Positions 1-14,000 of a stretch of 64,000 nucleotides of DNA are shown here, piece by piece (the first letter of the stretch is position 1; each line of letters starts with the position of its first letter). The stretch is taken from positions 152,845,776-152,909,775 of the forward strand of contig OX104127.1 of assembly GCA_944470555.2 (NCBI GenBank), read 5' to 3'. The notes beneath the pieces are model-generated. The model searched no databases and had not been told where the DNA came from. It saw nothing but the letters and a program-made list of their open reading frames with translations. The stretch is from Heterobilharzia americana. Taxonomy: Eukaryota > Platyhelminthes > Trematoda > Strigeidida > Schistosomatidae. A program made the position numbers and the translations under genes.

Positions 1-1000
1 CCCTACTGCTGCATAGGTTACAGATCATCTGGTAACTGGGAAAATCTCATTCTATATGGGATGCACACCATTTGAAGCAGGCTCTTTTTGTCTATGGTAA
101 ACCTTGCGTTTCACAAGTAACCCTAGGACGTTTCCTTGTTAGTCATATAATCATATGACTACTTTGGCACCCTTTCATATAGCACTCGATTCCCCTTCAT
201 TTGTGACCAGCGTTAGTGTGTTACAAAGTGCCAGTCTTGTGGTCGTGTTCCTTTAAAAAGTTCTGTAGATAAGTCTGTTCTTGAAAACACTGATTTAGTT
301 GAAAGCTTAGGAATTCTTCACACGAGCTCTGTTTCAAACAGGTTCAAATTTGATTAGTTACGTACCTTCTGTAATGTTTTATAAAACAAATACAGCAAAA
401 ATATTCACACTCTACTTGACTCCGTTGCCTAACAATCCATGTTGTCTAACATCGCACCAGCAAAAGTTAACAAGAGAGAAGGTAACTAAGTAAAGACTAT
501 GCTATCAAAAGTTGTAGAAAGTCATAAGAACAAAAGCGAATCGCTAAAAAATAACTGGATTTGAAATAACGTCTAAGGAGAAGATGCCGTGTATTTTCTT
601 CTGTACCACTCCATCAGATTCATATCACTTAGTTTCCGACCATTGATTTCGGTTGCCTCAATAACTCCAAATTGGAAGTTTACATTTCCGCACATGATTC
701 GCAGCAGCTATCAAGAACTTCATGAATTGATGCCACGTTTTGGTTTGGAACCCTTAGCCTTTTACAACTTAAGACTACCTAAGCTTGAAATGTCAGAGAA
801 AAACGGTAACTTGTTATGTGAAACATGTTCTATCCATCTTAGTCGACCAGACTTTAAGACCTCATTGATTGACTTGTGTTTTTTACCGTTCATCTAGCTG
901 TATTGCTAACGTATTGGTTCAACAACCCATGAGCAGTTCTATGAAGGAGACAGCAATCATGTTTCTGAAGCTTTTCCCCCATATCTTCAGTGAATATGTT
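1..1000. other. No recognised gene
   Basis: AT-rich DNA with no convincing exon, repeat or RNA gene. A 102-codon open frame at 589-897 has no recognisable domain and no supporting context. If gene 1 extends upstream, this is probably intron. Confidence 0.4.
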
Positions 1001-1800
1001 CTCAGCTAGAATGGGACATCGTTATATGTTAGACGTCCCTGAAAGCGTGTTAGTGTTTTGATAGTCGTAGATAAAACCATTTCAAACAGCATTGGGACTG
1101 TGCAAGGCTGCTGGATCTCACAGTACTTATTAGTTTTATTATCGATTACATTTTCAAACCAGCTGTGAGTAAGGTGTTTGGTGATTAAGATCTCCAAGAA
1201 AAAAACTATCTAGTTTGAGTCTGCGGACCTCGTCGGATTGCCATGCGACAGGACTGCTGAAATCGCATCTAATCCCTCTGCAGTCACTGTTCGCGGTTAT
1301 AGCATGTGCTTTGTACCATTGAAGTGCAGTGTTTTTACATGATTCTCTTGACCTGTTTTAGGTGGTGAGAAACTATGGACCTGGCTTGTTTTATGAGTAC
1401 TAGTGATATAGTAGTTGGGACTTATAAGCCCAAATCTAGAGTGGCATACTTTGATATTAGTCTTCTTTGGCTTCTTCCGAAGTTTGCCTATCTGTAGAGG
1501 GCCGAACGTACGACCTTTTAGTGTAAACGATTCTGCTCTACACTTGTGATTGTAGTCTCCAAGCTGACAGTTCTGTTTGGTTGTCATCTAGAAAGTACTG
1601 ATAACTTCCGATTAAAACATGAATACTTCTTTGGCACGGTGGTGTCTTTTCAGGATGATAGAGCTGGTCATATATGAAGTGGTTGTACTTCGAAAAACTG
1701 GTTTCAGTATTTTTAGTGTGCAGTAGGACTCCTGTTTCCTTCCCTGTTTGCTGGACTTGTTGGAAAAGAATAGACAACTAGCGTATGACGTAGCACCGTT
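1000..1800 (-). other. Unassigned minus-strand open frames
   Basis: Three overlapping minus-strand frames (1777-1538, 1587-1297, 1197-1006) of 60-96 codons follow each other with frame changes, as in a decayed coding sequence. I recognise no domain. It could be remains of a mobile element or chance. Confidence 0.25.
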
Positions 1801-1939
1801 GTATGAATTATTTGTGTACCAACTTATTCATAGTAATGCCGTATCAATTCAGGAATGACAGTGGCTCAGTATATGTAATTATCTGTTCATATAGGTTTTA
1901 AATCTCATTCACTGGCTTATCCTGTTTATTATTATTAAA

Positions 1940-4790
1940 ACAAACGAGGTGCAGCAAGGGCACCAAGAAATGCGCCACACAAAGGAATATAACAACATTA
2001 GAAAGATAAAGCGAAGGGTAGTGGATAAAAATAAAACAATTAGAAGGGCAGTCCAGAAAGGTACATTCGAAACGAAACATTCATTACTTTTCAGCAGCAA
2101 AGAAGGGAGGAAGCTACAGCGTGACCGCCAATGGTTTGGATTCTGAGCCGTATCTGATAACATCTCAAGTCAGAGTTGCATGATCTCTCGGACCCCACCT
2201 AGAGTCTTGATGCACCAACAGATGCTAACTCGATACAACTATCTTTCATCCCACGGCACCACGTCATACACTGACCACCCTTCCGCTTCTTTCCTCCTGT
2301 CCCAGGGTTAGGAAACAGTAAACAGGGTGGAAGCCGTCGGGACGGCACAGGTTAACATATGTTCAAGCCACCGAAGCCGGTGTTCCTAGATGACTTCACT
2401 TATTGAATGACGATATCCATCATGCCCAAACATACGTTGTCGTACCTCGGAATTGCCTACATGGTGTTGCCACCGGATAAGAGCAGTCCAGCAAAGAAAA
2501 TGATGATCAAACACACAGTCGTCGCACATGCTCGACTCGAAGGCCAGGTTTCACAGGCGTAGAGCAGAACTGCTGGCGCCTAAGCGTTGTAAACCAGACC
2601 TTTTACGATCAGACTGACGTCATGACGTTGCCAAAGGTGGCTCAGATTGACGTATGCCACTTTGGTTTTCGATATGCGGTTGGAGATTTCACCACAGACA
2701 ACTACCCAGATACACGAACTTTTCGACTACTTCCAACGGCTCATCACCAAGTGTGGGTGGAGACACAAGCTCCTGCCAATCTTTCAAAAGTACTTTGCAC
2801 TTTAGTGATGCAGAGCACATACCGTACTTACGGTCGCTAATCGCCGACTGATTAAGTGCGACTTGAGCAGCCTGTGTTGTCACACTGTAATACGATACCG
2901 TCCACATATTCAGGGTCGAGTAGCCGTTCTCCGAGTAGTCGATATACACCACCATGACGCATTTCCTTCAGAGCTGTCTCAAGAATATCATCGATGACAA
3001 AGTTACGGCGGAATGGGGGATCCGGAAACCTTGCCTAACCCAACTGCTGGTTTGAAACGATGAAGACAGGTGGTTGGTTGTATGCCGTCACTTCCTGAGG
3101 TGTTATTATATAGAGATTTCAAGATGTTAAAAAATCTCTCAGGCACGCCCCTACCCAACAGTCAGTTCTGGGGTACAACTGTCCAATGAATCGAAGGCAG
3201 CCCTAATGTCGAAAAAACCGCAATTTTTGGCCTGCAATGTGTGTGGCAATGTTCAAGCATCTGTTGGAGGGTAATCACATGATTAGTGCATCCACGACCA
3301 GAACGAAACCCGGTCTGCTCATTGCAACTCTTTTCCTCACTTGTTTTGCGAAGTCTGCGAAGTATGATAGCAGCCTATATTTCCGACGCTACTGGTAGCA
3401 GACCAATACCCCGACGATTGTCACCTATGTTACGTTGACCTTTTTTAAAGATGGACACAACAATAACTTCATTCCAGAGTGATGAAACACTCTCAGTCTG
3501 CCATACTTTCTCAAATAGTTTAGTTCCCTGACTAGAGTCATTCTTACCTCCCTAAAAGGAGTCGGGGATAAGTTGTCTGGGCCGGGTGCATTGTAGCGTT
3601 TCAAGGCTTGGAGTTCCTTATAGACATCCGCTTCCGTAGGTAGGTCAATAATAACTGACCATGGAGCACGATACACCGAAGGTGACAATGCTGGAGCCGT
3701 GGACCAGCTAAACTTCTCGAAGTGCTCCACCCAGCCTTTCAGGCTTCATCGAAGATTGTTTATCAGCGTACCACGTACCTCGCAGAGCGTTTCGCTGACA
3801 CCTGACTTCTTGCTGCTGGTGACTCGGATGAGCTGGAACAGCTTCCGACTATTGCCGGATGCGGCTGCTGCTACCACCTCACTGGCGCGTTCTGACTACC
3901 AAGCCCCACGGTCCCTGCGTAAGCGTTGTGTAATGTTTCCCGTAAGGGACTTACGCTAACCATTGTACTCGCTATCTGCCGGAATGGTCTGACGGGCGTC
4001 AAAAAGTTGCAGGGATCTCGCAGAGGCATAGTGTTTATTAATGGGATGTTCTTCCAGGCCGCAAGCGGCTTTATTCGCCACTTTCATGACGTCTTGTGAG
4101 TGCAGCTAATGCTCGTCTGCACTTTTTCGGGGATCGGTAGCCAGCCTTAAATCTAGCTCGGATTGGTATTTAGCTGCAGTGTTAGGTGCAACTAATTTGC
4201 TTGCATCGACTTGTTTAGGACGACGGTTTTGATGACCACCAAAACGTAAGACGAGCTTAGGACACACTAAATCATGATCACAGTCCAAACAAGTACTTCA
4301 TATGGAGTGACAGCCTGTATTCACTCACACCATCGGTAGCTGATTGCGGTATGATCTCTTTGAGTCTGGGCGTGAGTGGCAAAGGGAAGACGCCAAGTAG
4401 CTCAACGGCGATGGCTATACTTGAAGTTGGTGCTGGCTAGAAATAGGTTGTGATCCTCACAAAGCTGCGAAAGACGACCTCCATTGTCCAATCTCTGGCC
4501 AACTAGTCCCCAATGGGCACCTTAACGACCCTCCTCTGAGTCTAAACGCCCGACCTGCGCATTCAAGTCCCCAGCTAGCACAATGGTATTTGTCCAGGGC
4601 ACTTGGTTGAGAAGGTCACTCAGCTGATGATAGAATTCATCCTTGGTTGCATCCCGGCTGCAATCCGTCGGCGCATAAGCAGAGATGGCAAAGAGACATC
4701 GTTTCTCTTGCCTGTATCCTACTCTTAAACTCTACTCAGTGATCGCACAACGTACCAGTGATGCTACGAATATATCTGACCAAATAATTA
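1940..4790 (-). mobile_element. LINE family A, near complete, decayed
   Basis: Read on the minus strand. Endonuclease at about 4690-4150: AYAPTDCSRDATKDEFYHQL, then VLAGDLNAQVGRLDS, then LDNGGRLSQLCEDHNLF. RT start at about 3730-3425: KRYNAPGPDNLSP. RT middle near 3350-3230: EQTGFRSGRGCTNHV, then AAFDSLDS. RT end at 2955-2689: SLKCKVLLKDW, then FVYLGSC. A 3' UTR down to about 1940 ends in short AAT repeats. Stops and frameshifts occur throughout. It is a CR1/Jockey-like non-LTR retrotransposon with an apurinic-type endonuclease and RT; it is dead. Ends are approximate. Confidence 0.82.
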
Positions 4791-5199
4791 AATTGTGTAT
4801 AAGTTTTACATCTTTAGTGGCCAAATAGTCATAGTTCTGAACTGTAAACAACTCTCAGTAGACATCCGAATGTCTCTGGCAGTGGAGATGGGATAAGTTG
4901 GCCAATGCAAATGGAGCGTCTTGTATCCGTGGTGCGATTTCACCAACCAGAGGAGCCTCAGGACGTTTACTGCTTTACCTATGTTAAGTCATAAAACTTT
5001 CAGTCATCTTGTATTCAAGGTTAAGTTCTTACGTATGCACATTAATCAAGTAACCTTTTGGGGTTGGGATTTTATAAGTACTCCTAAAAGTTTCTTAAGG
5101 TGTTGCTAGTCAAGGTGTTCTGAAGTCTGTACTGTACCTTTTGTTTACAGCTCCATATCGTAAGATGATACTGCCTGTTTATTTAATGTCGATTAAAGA

Positions 5200-5509
5200 A
5201 TGTCAGCCAACGAGAACAATCTGTGTAGTCAGGAGAAAAATTTGTAACGCTTAGACAGACAGATAAACCAACTTGCAACCTTGTACACAAATGCATCACT
5301 TCAATTTCCCGCTCTTTGCAGCAGCACAGAAGTAGGAAGTGATTAGAAAGAGAATATTATTGAAGTATATAGTGTAAGAAGGGGGTGGAGAAACAAAAAA
5401 CGTTAACAAAGCAATCAGTGTTTCAAAGATGATAAGTGTACCACTGTTATCACCATCAGTTTCTAACCACTAATCCCTAATATCTCGAACACCGCGACCA
5501 GGTGGTCCA
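5200..5509 (-). mobile_element. LINE family A, 3' end only
   Basis: The minus-strand reading from 5509 recalls the last residues of family A ORF2 (D.WLET.GDN), followed by a 3' UTR. A block (ACAAATGCATCACTTCA on the plus strand) is also found at 25530-25555. 5'-truncated copies are normal for LINEs. Confidence 0.5.
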
Positions 5510-5695
5510 TTCATTCATTCATTCATTTATCATCTAGTCCCCCTTTTAAGACTTTCTGTCATTTTCGATTACTTTCTTCCTTATTTCTGTGTCTTTCATG
5601 TGTCCCTACTATCTTGATGTAGTGATATCAAGTGTGGTAACTTGGACTGTTAGGCAGTCAATGCCTGGATCCGACGTTTATGCTAAGTGATTGGT
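5510..5695 (+). mobile_element. LINE family A, 3' UTR fragment
   Basis: After an (ATTC)n run, the pyrimidine-rich block and the terminal GTGTGGTAACTTGGACTGTT align by eye with the 3' ends at 14205-14260 and 52245-52295. It abuts an opposite-strand 3' end at 5509. Confidence 0.55.
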
Positions 5696-6040
5696 TTACC
5701 CATAGCTTTTTTATAACCCTTTTTACGCTCGCTAACATCGCGAGTCATGATACGTAGGGACTTATTGTGTGCACCATGTGTCTAAAAGACGTCAGTCGCC
5801 ATATGTTTGAGACCTCATTACTGGACTTACCTTCCTTACTTTATACCTCAACAATACTCACTGTGGTTTCACGACAAGTGAGCCATGCTACGGAGGTGTC
5901 TATAGTTAAAAACCTATAGGCTCCTTATATCTACTTCCAATGGCCATGTCTGACAGTCATACAACCGGACAAAGTGAATTGTTGTGCCTCATACCAGTTC
6001 TTTGATAGGTAGTTGCATATTTCTCTGGCTCCAGAGATAG

Positions 6041-6215
6041 CGTTAGCTGGAAAGTGGTGGACGGGTCTGTCTCATGGAAGCGAAGACCACTTATTCGAAT
6101 CGCGCTGCACCCACCGAGGTTTTGGCAGCCATCATAAACCCTCGCACAATAGGTGTGGAACATTGCCTACTGCACGAATCTGCACAAGCTGGGTGAGTGC
6201 GTTTGAGATTTCATT
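6041..6215 (+). mobile_element. tRNA-derived SINE-like repeat, copy 1
   Basis: A B-box-like TTATTCGAATCGCG sits near 6093, preceded by an A-box-like CTCATGGAAGCG. The region after it (CACCGAGGTTTTGGCAGCC, then TAGGTGTGGAACATTGCCTACTGCAC) matches, in reverse complement, the repeat at 21600-21750. Shared head and tail in separate loci indicate a SINE family. Confidence 0.55.
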
Positions 6216-6249
6216 AGCAACCGGCACATCTAAGCAGAAAGTTCTGCAA

Positions 6250-7391
6250 ATGTGAGGAGAACGTATATCTGTGACGAGTTCTAACCTACGAAGCTACTTC
6301 GAGGTATAGCTCACTGACGGCAACCACACGTCTTGGAATAAAGAGCCTTCATTGAAATGTTATATTTACTAAGTGTCTTCCACAACGACAGGCTGCCACA
6401 TAAGATATCTCAATCTATAAAGCTAAATATCGCTTTGCGGGTCGAAAATATGAGTAGCATCGAGCACCTGCAACTTTTTTCTCTCCTTGATCTAGTTGAT
6501 ATGCCTACGATGGAGTCTAAAACCTGCTTGAATTTTTTATGTATGCTGTCATTTGGTATCACCTAGACACAGGATGATTATGGATCCTGAGATCATTTCC
6601 TCTATTTTTATCATGGAAATTGAAACCAAATGGTTTGATTATTAATTAATTACTAGTAAGCTGCCAAATATGTTATTGGAGTGATTGCCTACCTACCAGA
6701 TAAAAATGTTGACATTAATATTCTTCTTTGCATGCTGTAACCTAACGTTAAGGATTCACAGAGAGCAGGCTTCTCGAATCTTGGATTCTCCAAGGTTTAC
6801 GAATTTTCCCTCATTTGAGAGTAGTTTGGAGAAAATTCTAATTCATTCATATTTTCATTTATATCTTGCTTCTGATCTCTGTTTCGTGATATATTCTTTT
6901 TGTCTAACTTTTTGATTCGTAGTTATTTTTGGCTACTCAGTTTTAATCTTAACCCTCTTGCAGAAAACTAGGTGTATGAGTGTCATCTCGTGTGAGGTGT
7001 CACCGCTGCGTGACGTTTTTTGTCGAATTACTTAGTTCACTTAACCGTCGTTTATATTTCCATTGTGCTTCTAACTATGAAGCGAACTTTTAGCAATGCA
7101 TTGTTCGTAACAGAAGTATTTATTAGTACTTCATTAATACGGTATATTAATACTCTTGGAAAACTAATCCCACTTATACATTACAAGTGTGTTTAATGAA
7201 GCTATGCATAAATGTCTCTGATCATATTCAATAAACACTATGTAAAAATACTGGTGTATCTATTATTTAAAAAACTTTCAAGCTCGTTGATTTCATATCC
7301 AACAAACATTACTTAGATTTCATTTTACTGGCATAATATATGTTAAATATGATAATCTATTACTTTCATTTTTGTGATTTGATTACTACAG
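6250..7391. other. Probable upstream intron of gene 1, nothing recognised
   Basis: AT-rich sequence ending in the acceptor at 7390-7391. I searched by eye for a Cys-rich RING exon here and found none. Confidence 0.5.
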
Positions 7392-8012
7392 GTTAGTGCA
7401 CCGCCAGTTAAACAGCAACCTCCAGAAACTCCACCACTGGAATTAGACACTAACTGTGAAATCTGTCAGCGTCCAGATGATGAAGCACATTTACTTTTAT
7501 GTGATCACTGCGATAGGGGGTATCACACTTACTGTCTTCCCACTCCTCTTTCATCGATCCCAGATGGAGACTGGTTTTGCCCAGATTGTCTTCGACATGG
7601 AGTTGTTCGCCCGGAAGCTGCTGCTGCTAATGCTTCCGACAGACGGGTTAGAAGGAATATACGGCGTAGATTAATTGACTCAGAGGCAGAGGAAAGTGAT
7701 AATGATGAATTAACTACCACTATAGATGATTCCAGTTCAGAAAACCTTCACCTACGACGTGAGCTTAGTTTCACCGCACAAAGAAGACTTGAACAACAGG
7801 CTATGAGGCGTCATCGTGGGCGTCAGCTGTTGCAGGACTTAATCGAAGACCTAAGTGAACGTGCAACATCAGAAGCCTCCATAAGAGCACGACGCCGCAA
7901 TAGCCAGCGACAACGTGTCCGCAACCAGCTTGCTTCAGAATCTGCCAACTTAGATTCATCTGGTCCATCTCACGTCTCTCAAACAACTATCTGTTTCGAG
8001 ATATCATCTTCC
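7392..8012 (+). CDS. PHRF1: PHRF1-like exon encoding the PHD finger
   Basis: This 207-codon, phase 0-0 exon follows an acceptor at 7390-7391 and ends at a GTGAGT donor (8013). Residues 22, 25, 37, 40, 45 (His), 48, 63 and 66 give the C4HC3 zinc ligands. The motifs LLLCDHCDRGYHTYC and DWFCPDC are typical of histone-tail-reading PHD fingers. The finger is followed by an Arg-rich segment (RRNIRRR), an acidic Ser/Glu patch and a long helix-prone, Arg/Glu-rich region. The frame stays open past the donor to 8048, so the true exon end is taken from the splice site and from the open phase-0 exon at 8124. Confidence 0.9.
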
Positions 8013-11000
8013 GTGAGTACTTTTAAAGATAACTCAGTTTCAAATTAATGTGTGCAATATCTAGAATAGAATTAATTCTGTTGTGCATGTAATTAACATT
8101 ATTATCTCTTTCTTATTTTCTAGACGAATCAACCCGTGAGTTTTCGCTTAGGTCGTGCAACAAACAATTCTAGTTCCAACAACAGAAACCATAATTGTAA
8201 CACTGTCCAGGCGGAATGTGGTGGATATTCTTCAAGTACGAATCAGCTGGAGGTAACATCATTCCATTGGTATTTTACTTTTTTTCGTATCATTTGCTGT
8301 GCTTATCCTGGAAGTTTATGTTTAATTCTTTTCAAGCAGGTTTCCACAAAAATATCAATGATATGTATTCTTACTTCCAGTACTCTGTTTTCAAAATCTT
8401 TTACAAAACCAACTGTTGAATCTAACTTCAATGAAATCACACCATTTCAAAATCAAGTCAACCCGGAAAAGTCGATGGCCAGTGAGATACACTAATAAAG
8501 ACAGATGTTTAATGACCTCGAAATAGGCAAATAAAAGTAATATCAAATCTTAGAAACGGTTTGACTGACCTACAATGCTGCTTCATTTACTTATCACGCG
8601 ACTTTAGTTTAAACAGTTTAAAGATATCAGTTCTCCATATCTATTCATCATTAAAGACACTGTTTCAAACCTGAAACAGGCCAGAGCAGTCATGTTTGAC
8701 AGTACACACTCCTAAAAGTCTTTGAGGATGATGGTCAGGATTTACTTGTGAATGGAGTACTAGCTAGTGTATTTGGTTACTTCGTATTTCCATCAGATTC
8801 GTGTAGATCGTTGATCACTCCATTTTGTGAGAAAAATTACCATTTAATAACTTCAGGGGAGTTATTATCTAATGTAAGGGCCTCCATAGTCATTCAACGC
8901 TTAAGCTGACCTCATGAATGACGAACTCCAGAAAATCGGGTAGGTATCAGGCCTAGAAAACGTGGTGTTAGTTGAATTTTTGTGCAGAACACAAACATAC
9001 CTACCGATACTTAAAACTTGTCTCCTTGACATGAATGCACTGTCTCACTCCGTTGATGAAAATGTTTTGTTGGGGGTGTGTCTGAGAGTTTATGTTATGC
9101 TAATCAAGTCACTTTACTCGAACAAATGCGTTCATGTGGTATCTTAAATATTGTTTTATCTTGAGTGACTAAAACCAGCGATATTCACCATCCTACTGAA
9201 CATAGTTATAGACATATTCGATGTGTGACCCTATTTTCTTACGATTTCTCAGGGCTTAAATTTTTGCGTGTATATAATGTGCCTGGCTTAAATTATGCGG
9301 GTGATAGAAGTAAGTTGGGGGAATTCGTTGACCGAATGCAGGAGTGAAAAAGCCGTACAAATATAGACAAGCAAGCCTCTATCTTGATATGATAGTTGCT
9401 TTCATCCTTTGCAATAATTCATTCCATATCCCCCGGTTTAAAAGTTTGTTGCGTTAAGTTCTATGATATCAGCAAAGTTTTTTAGAGATTTACAAAACTA
9501 AGGGCTTATACTGTTTTACCATGAATAATTACTATGTTATAACTGTCTTGGAGTGATTTCCTACCAGTTAGTTATTTGCTTTGAGTGTTAATATTCTCAG
9601 CGTGAATGCTGAATCATCTTGTCGTGTGTTTCTTAGAAAAACATAATCCTGGAAACTGTTCATTCCGGCAATCTATATGACTTCCCATTACCACTGATAA
9701 GGTTTTGAAAGGAATGAGTGGCAATCATCAAAAATGACCTTCTTGACAGGTGGTAATGCAGCAGACCTTGAGGGTGTCGAGTCATGCTCATTTCTTTTCC
9801 AGGTGACTATAGTTATCAGTCGTCCTTAAACCTCCTACAGCACAGGGTTTTCACTTCCACAACCTTTATCACTTCTTTCTATCGGCAGTATCTTCTTTGC
9901 AGTTCCCTTTACTTCTTGTCTTTTCAATATTACTAAAACTTCTAGCCTTTTTAATAACATCCTTGTTCCCCCTAATCAGTTTAAAGCTACGCTTTAAGGT
10001 TTTCAGTACACAAACCTTTTCTGCATTTAGAAAACAGAGTTTACTGTTCGGAAATTTGTCGTTACTACTCTTCAATGTATATGGTATGGTATTTTTCTAC
10101 CAAATATACCTCTAATATGGGTGTTTACGTAGTGTAACTTGGTCGTTGCGAGGAATTTGTGATGCAATTCAGGAATCAAAATTTAGTGTACTGGTCTGTG
10201 AGACAGACTTCATGTATAATACTACATGGCTGCTAAAAATGTAGCATGCAGGGAGAGACTGGAACTTGGTATGAAGTCAAGTTTTTTAAACCAGTGAATC
10301 AGGGCTACAATAGTGCACATTCATTATTCACCGTAAAGACGTGTTTCCATCCAATCACTATGATCTTACCGGTGTCTGTATGGTATTATTGTCTTGAACC
10401 AACTGCACACTTCCCACATGAGTCTTAATGAGCAGTCTATCAATAGGGTTGAACTCTGAGTATTTCAATTCAAAGTGCCAAGCTTAGAGCCATGGTCATC
10501 GTAATAAATGGCTTCTGCGCTGTAGTTTGAGAATCAAACGCAAAAAAGGTATGCAGTGAGTATTCACAGGATCTTCCTCGTACCTTTTTAACCTTTCAAT
10601 GTTATTGTTTGTAGAATCTTGGACTCGTGAAAAAAAAATTGTGTCCGTCTCTTGAAATTTTGCCCATTTGACAGCCGGTTACTGGCCAACACTAACCTTA
10701 ATCGGGAAACAATAAAATGCCTGACTTGGTGACCACTGACCCAACGGTTAACACAGGTCTATCCAACAGTCGTTGTCGAAAACGATCAGTAGAGGAATAT
10801 CACTTATGGGAGCACATGTGAGTTCAAACCACGTGCATACCAGCTCCTTGTAGAGCATTTCTTAGTACCTATGCTCTTCCATGTTTCACTTTAAATGAAT
10901 AGAGTAAATGCACAAGCTCTACAGTGGGTGTAGACAAGATGTAGATGGCAACCCTTTACAACTTCTTACCAAAAGGAGATGTAGCTACACGGTTTTAATA

Positions 11001-14000
11001 GAAAGTGACATTGGTAGCCTGTTTTCATACTATGAAACCAGTGGGTAAATGATTATTAATCCCATAAATGGATCTGAAAAAGTTGATACACTTTTAAAGC
11101 TAACTTAGGACGCATTTCTGAACAAAAGCTGACTCTAAGAACAGTGAGGGACTAAACCATTTCAAAAATTAACTTGCAAAGAGTGTGTGAAGTGATGGGC
11201 ACCGAAGCTGAGGAAATGGAGGCAACGGTGATAATTAATCTCAGTCATTTTGACCGGGTTTAGAAGTATTATAGTTAAGAAAGACAGTTAAGTGGTCCGT
11301 TTTCAAGATAAACAGTCGCAGTGATGAAATGGATATTTGAATTTGAAAAACAGTCCAGAAAACCTCTGCTTATACTTCAGTTATCTACCATTTCACTACA
11401 ATTTAAGTAGGGGTTAGTTTCGGTTTTCCAACTTCATATGATGTTAAGAGTTTTAAGAAACTGGAACTCAAGAAATGCGTTACGTTTTGGTTGGGTTCTT
11501 TAGGGGTTCTTAAACACGGTTCAGAATTGTTAGTTGAACTGAATGGTATATTGACTGGAGTATCTGTTGAATTCAGCCTTCGAGTTTCTGGAGACTTAAC
11601 TGCTAATTTTTGCGATCTCGCTGTCATAAGTATAGCATTAAGTTCTAAGACAGAAAATGTTCTCGACTGAATCCCAGTTAACAGTCACCTATGTGCTGTT
11701 CGGCCGACCGGCACAGTGAAAACTAAAGAGTATTGAAACACCGTTGTCGTTTTGTAATCTTTGCTTACGCACCTGCTGCTTGGAGTTTGGATGAAGTGAA
11801 GGATGAGTTTCATCGGAAACTGTAGCCTCCAACTGGAAGCGAAATGTTCAGAGGTTGTTGTGTCAGGTTATTTCGATGCTGAGTTGGGTAGACTAAGTCA
11901 GGCAGAAAGGTGCTCAGGTGGCACTTTTGGGGAATCCCCGCTGGAAAAAAACAGATAACAGCGATCACCTACTACAACTGTACTTAGAATACCATCTTTT
12001 TCTGACCAGGACAAACTTCAGATATGCAGAAACATCCACTGGTCCAAACTCAGCGGTGGACAAAGATTGACCATATTACTTTCAATAATCGCTAAGGGGG
12101 GTTAGTGGAAGATTGCCAATGTTTCTGGAGCACGTGTTTGGATAATGACCACACGTTGGTTCGAGCACGTGTATGTTTGCGCCTGGCTGGACGTAGAAAA
12201 ACTACAGCAGCTAGATCACTGCAAGCACAGCTCAACAATGAGAATACTAAGGCTGCTTTGAGCGAGAAACTGGTTAGACAGTTATTGGAATGGAACAACA
12301 TCACTCATCCTGTTTAGGCTTAGTGCGTTCTCTCCTCTTCCATAAAGTGTTAAATACCATAACTGTCTCTCACAAAGATGCTAAAAAGGGGTCAGTGAAT
12401 TTCAGCATCTTCTTAATGAACGTACACGCATCCCTGCAGGCTCCTTTCAGAGGCTGAAGCAACTCAAATATAGACTGGCAAATAGTCTACTCAATAACCG
12501 TGAGCAGTGGTAAACAGCGAAGGGTAAGGAGATGGAAAGGATGGTGGTGATAAGTAACGGTAAGCAGCTATTTAGACTCATCAAGGAAACTGGAGCAAAA
12601 AAGTCAATGGTTAGTGATTGTACAACGGAGTAGGATGGGTCTGTGACTCACTTGTAGGGGGGACGGCTACAACCATGAACAGAACACTTCGAAAATCAAC
12701 TTGATAGGTCTCCAACTACTGTTCCGTTGGCCACTATCCTCCCAAACCCCAGAAGCTGAGAAAGCCGTAAGTAATCTAGAACGAAGAAGGGTATCAAGAC
12801 GGGAGGTATTTAAAGATGGCGATTGTGAATTATTAATCAGATGCATAGGAGTCGAATATTATCCCTTTTGTTTAGTCTTAATCAATAATTCTCCCAGTTT
12901 TCAAGAAAGGGGAATCAGCATGACAAACAGTGTGTCTAAGATTTCCAGCTCCATAGTTATCAGTTGTCTTAGTAGAGCTTAGAAAAACGAAATCCGACAA
13001 AACCAGACAGGCTTCAGAACTGGGTTTGGGTGTATTGATCCGATATCCAGTCTCCGCTAGATATGGGAACAAAGGCACACTTATTGATTCCCTACACTAG
13101 CTGTATTCCTCGTCCTTAAAGTGATATTCGATTATATCGACCGAGAGATCTTATGACAGTATCACACTGGATAGGGGTGTCGCGTAAGTACACTACTCTA
13201 GTATTTGCTTTCTATGCGACCACCCACGAACTTTTGATGAAGTATCACATGAATTGTGTACATCAAGTGGTGTTCGTTAAGTATGTCTGTCCTTTTCATT
13301 CCTATTTAACATGATCATCGACGTACTTATGGAGATCTTCCTCTCGTTATTTGATTGCAAGGATTGATCTTGTCATAGGAGATTATGCAGATGACATACT
13401 CCTGTTAAGTGAAGACGCTGACAAGATACAGGATCTCCTGGACACGTGGATTGAGGATGAAATTTTGAGAGTGCTTAACCAGTGCACTTACCTGGGAGGT
13501 CGTGTCAACCCTGGTAGGTCCGTAACCCAAGAAATCTCTGCATGGATGTAAAGTATTCTCCCAACTTACGTAGCGTAGCCACGATATCCGACTGCTTACT
13601 AAGGGTTGAGTGCGCGGCGCTGCAGTTCGCTGTGTCCTACTGTATGGTTGTGAAACATGGTTCCTAGTGGTAGAGGATATGAGAAATCTTCAAGCATTCG
13701 ACCACCGTTGGCTTCGTGCTGTCACGTGAGTAAAGGAGATATCAGGTGTTGAGTTATAGGTAGAAAAGTCGGTTGACCTAGTTTTCAACTTTTATCGACT
13801 CAAAGGGCTGTGACATGTGTTGCACATTCTTACTCAACTATCTGCCACGTAGCACTGTGTTTGCCGAATTACGTTTAGTTTGGAAAAAGGTAAGAGTCAA
13901 CCGAACTGCGACACAGCATCACTATCTGAAGTGTTTGACTGCTTTTCTGATCCGTGTTGGAAAACGTAGACTTTCTGGTTGGGGTAGGTGTGACAAGAGA

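Noticed and set aside
589..897. 102-codon plus-strand open frame
   Set aside because: No domain, no splice context, and composition like that of the surrounding AT-rich DNA.
1..7391. A RING finger exon for the PHRF1-like gene
   Set aside because: No C-x2-C ... C-x-H pattern in an open, splice-flanked frame was found by eye.
9869..10115. Overlapping open frames on both strands
   Set aside because: Mutually overlapping, lysine/phenylalanine-rich by AT bias, no motif; probably chance.
10738..10842. Possible tRNA gene from A- and B-box-like motifs
   Set aside because: Box spacing is too long and no acceptor stem or cloverleaf could be paired.
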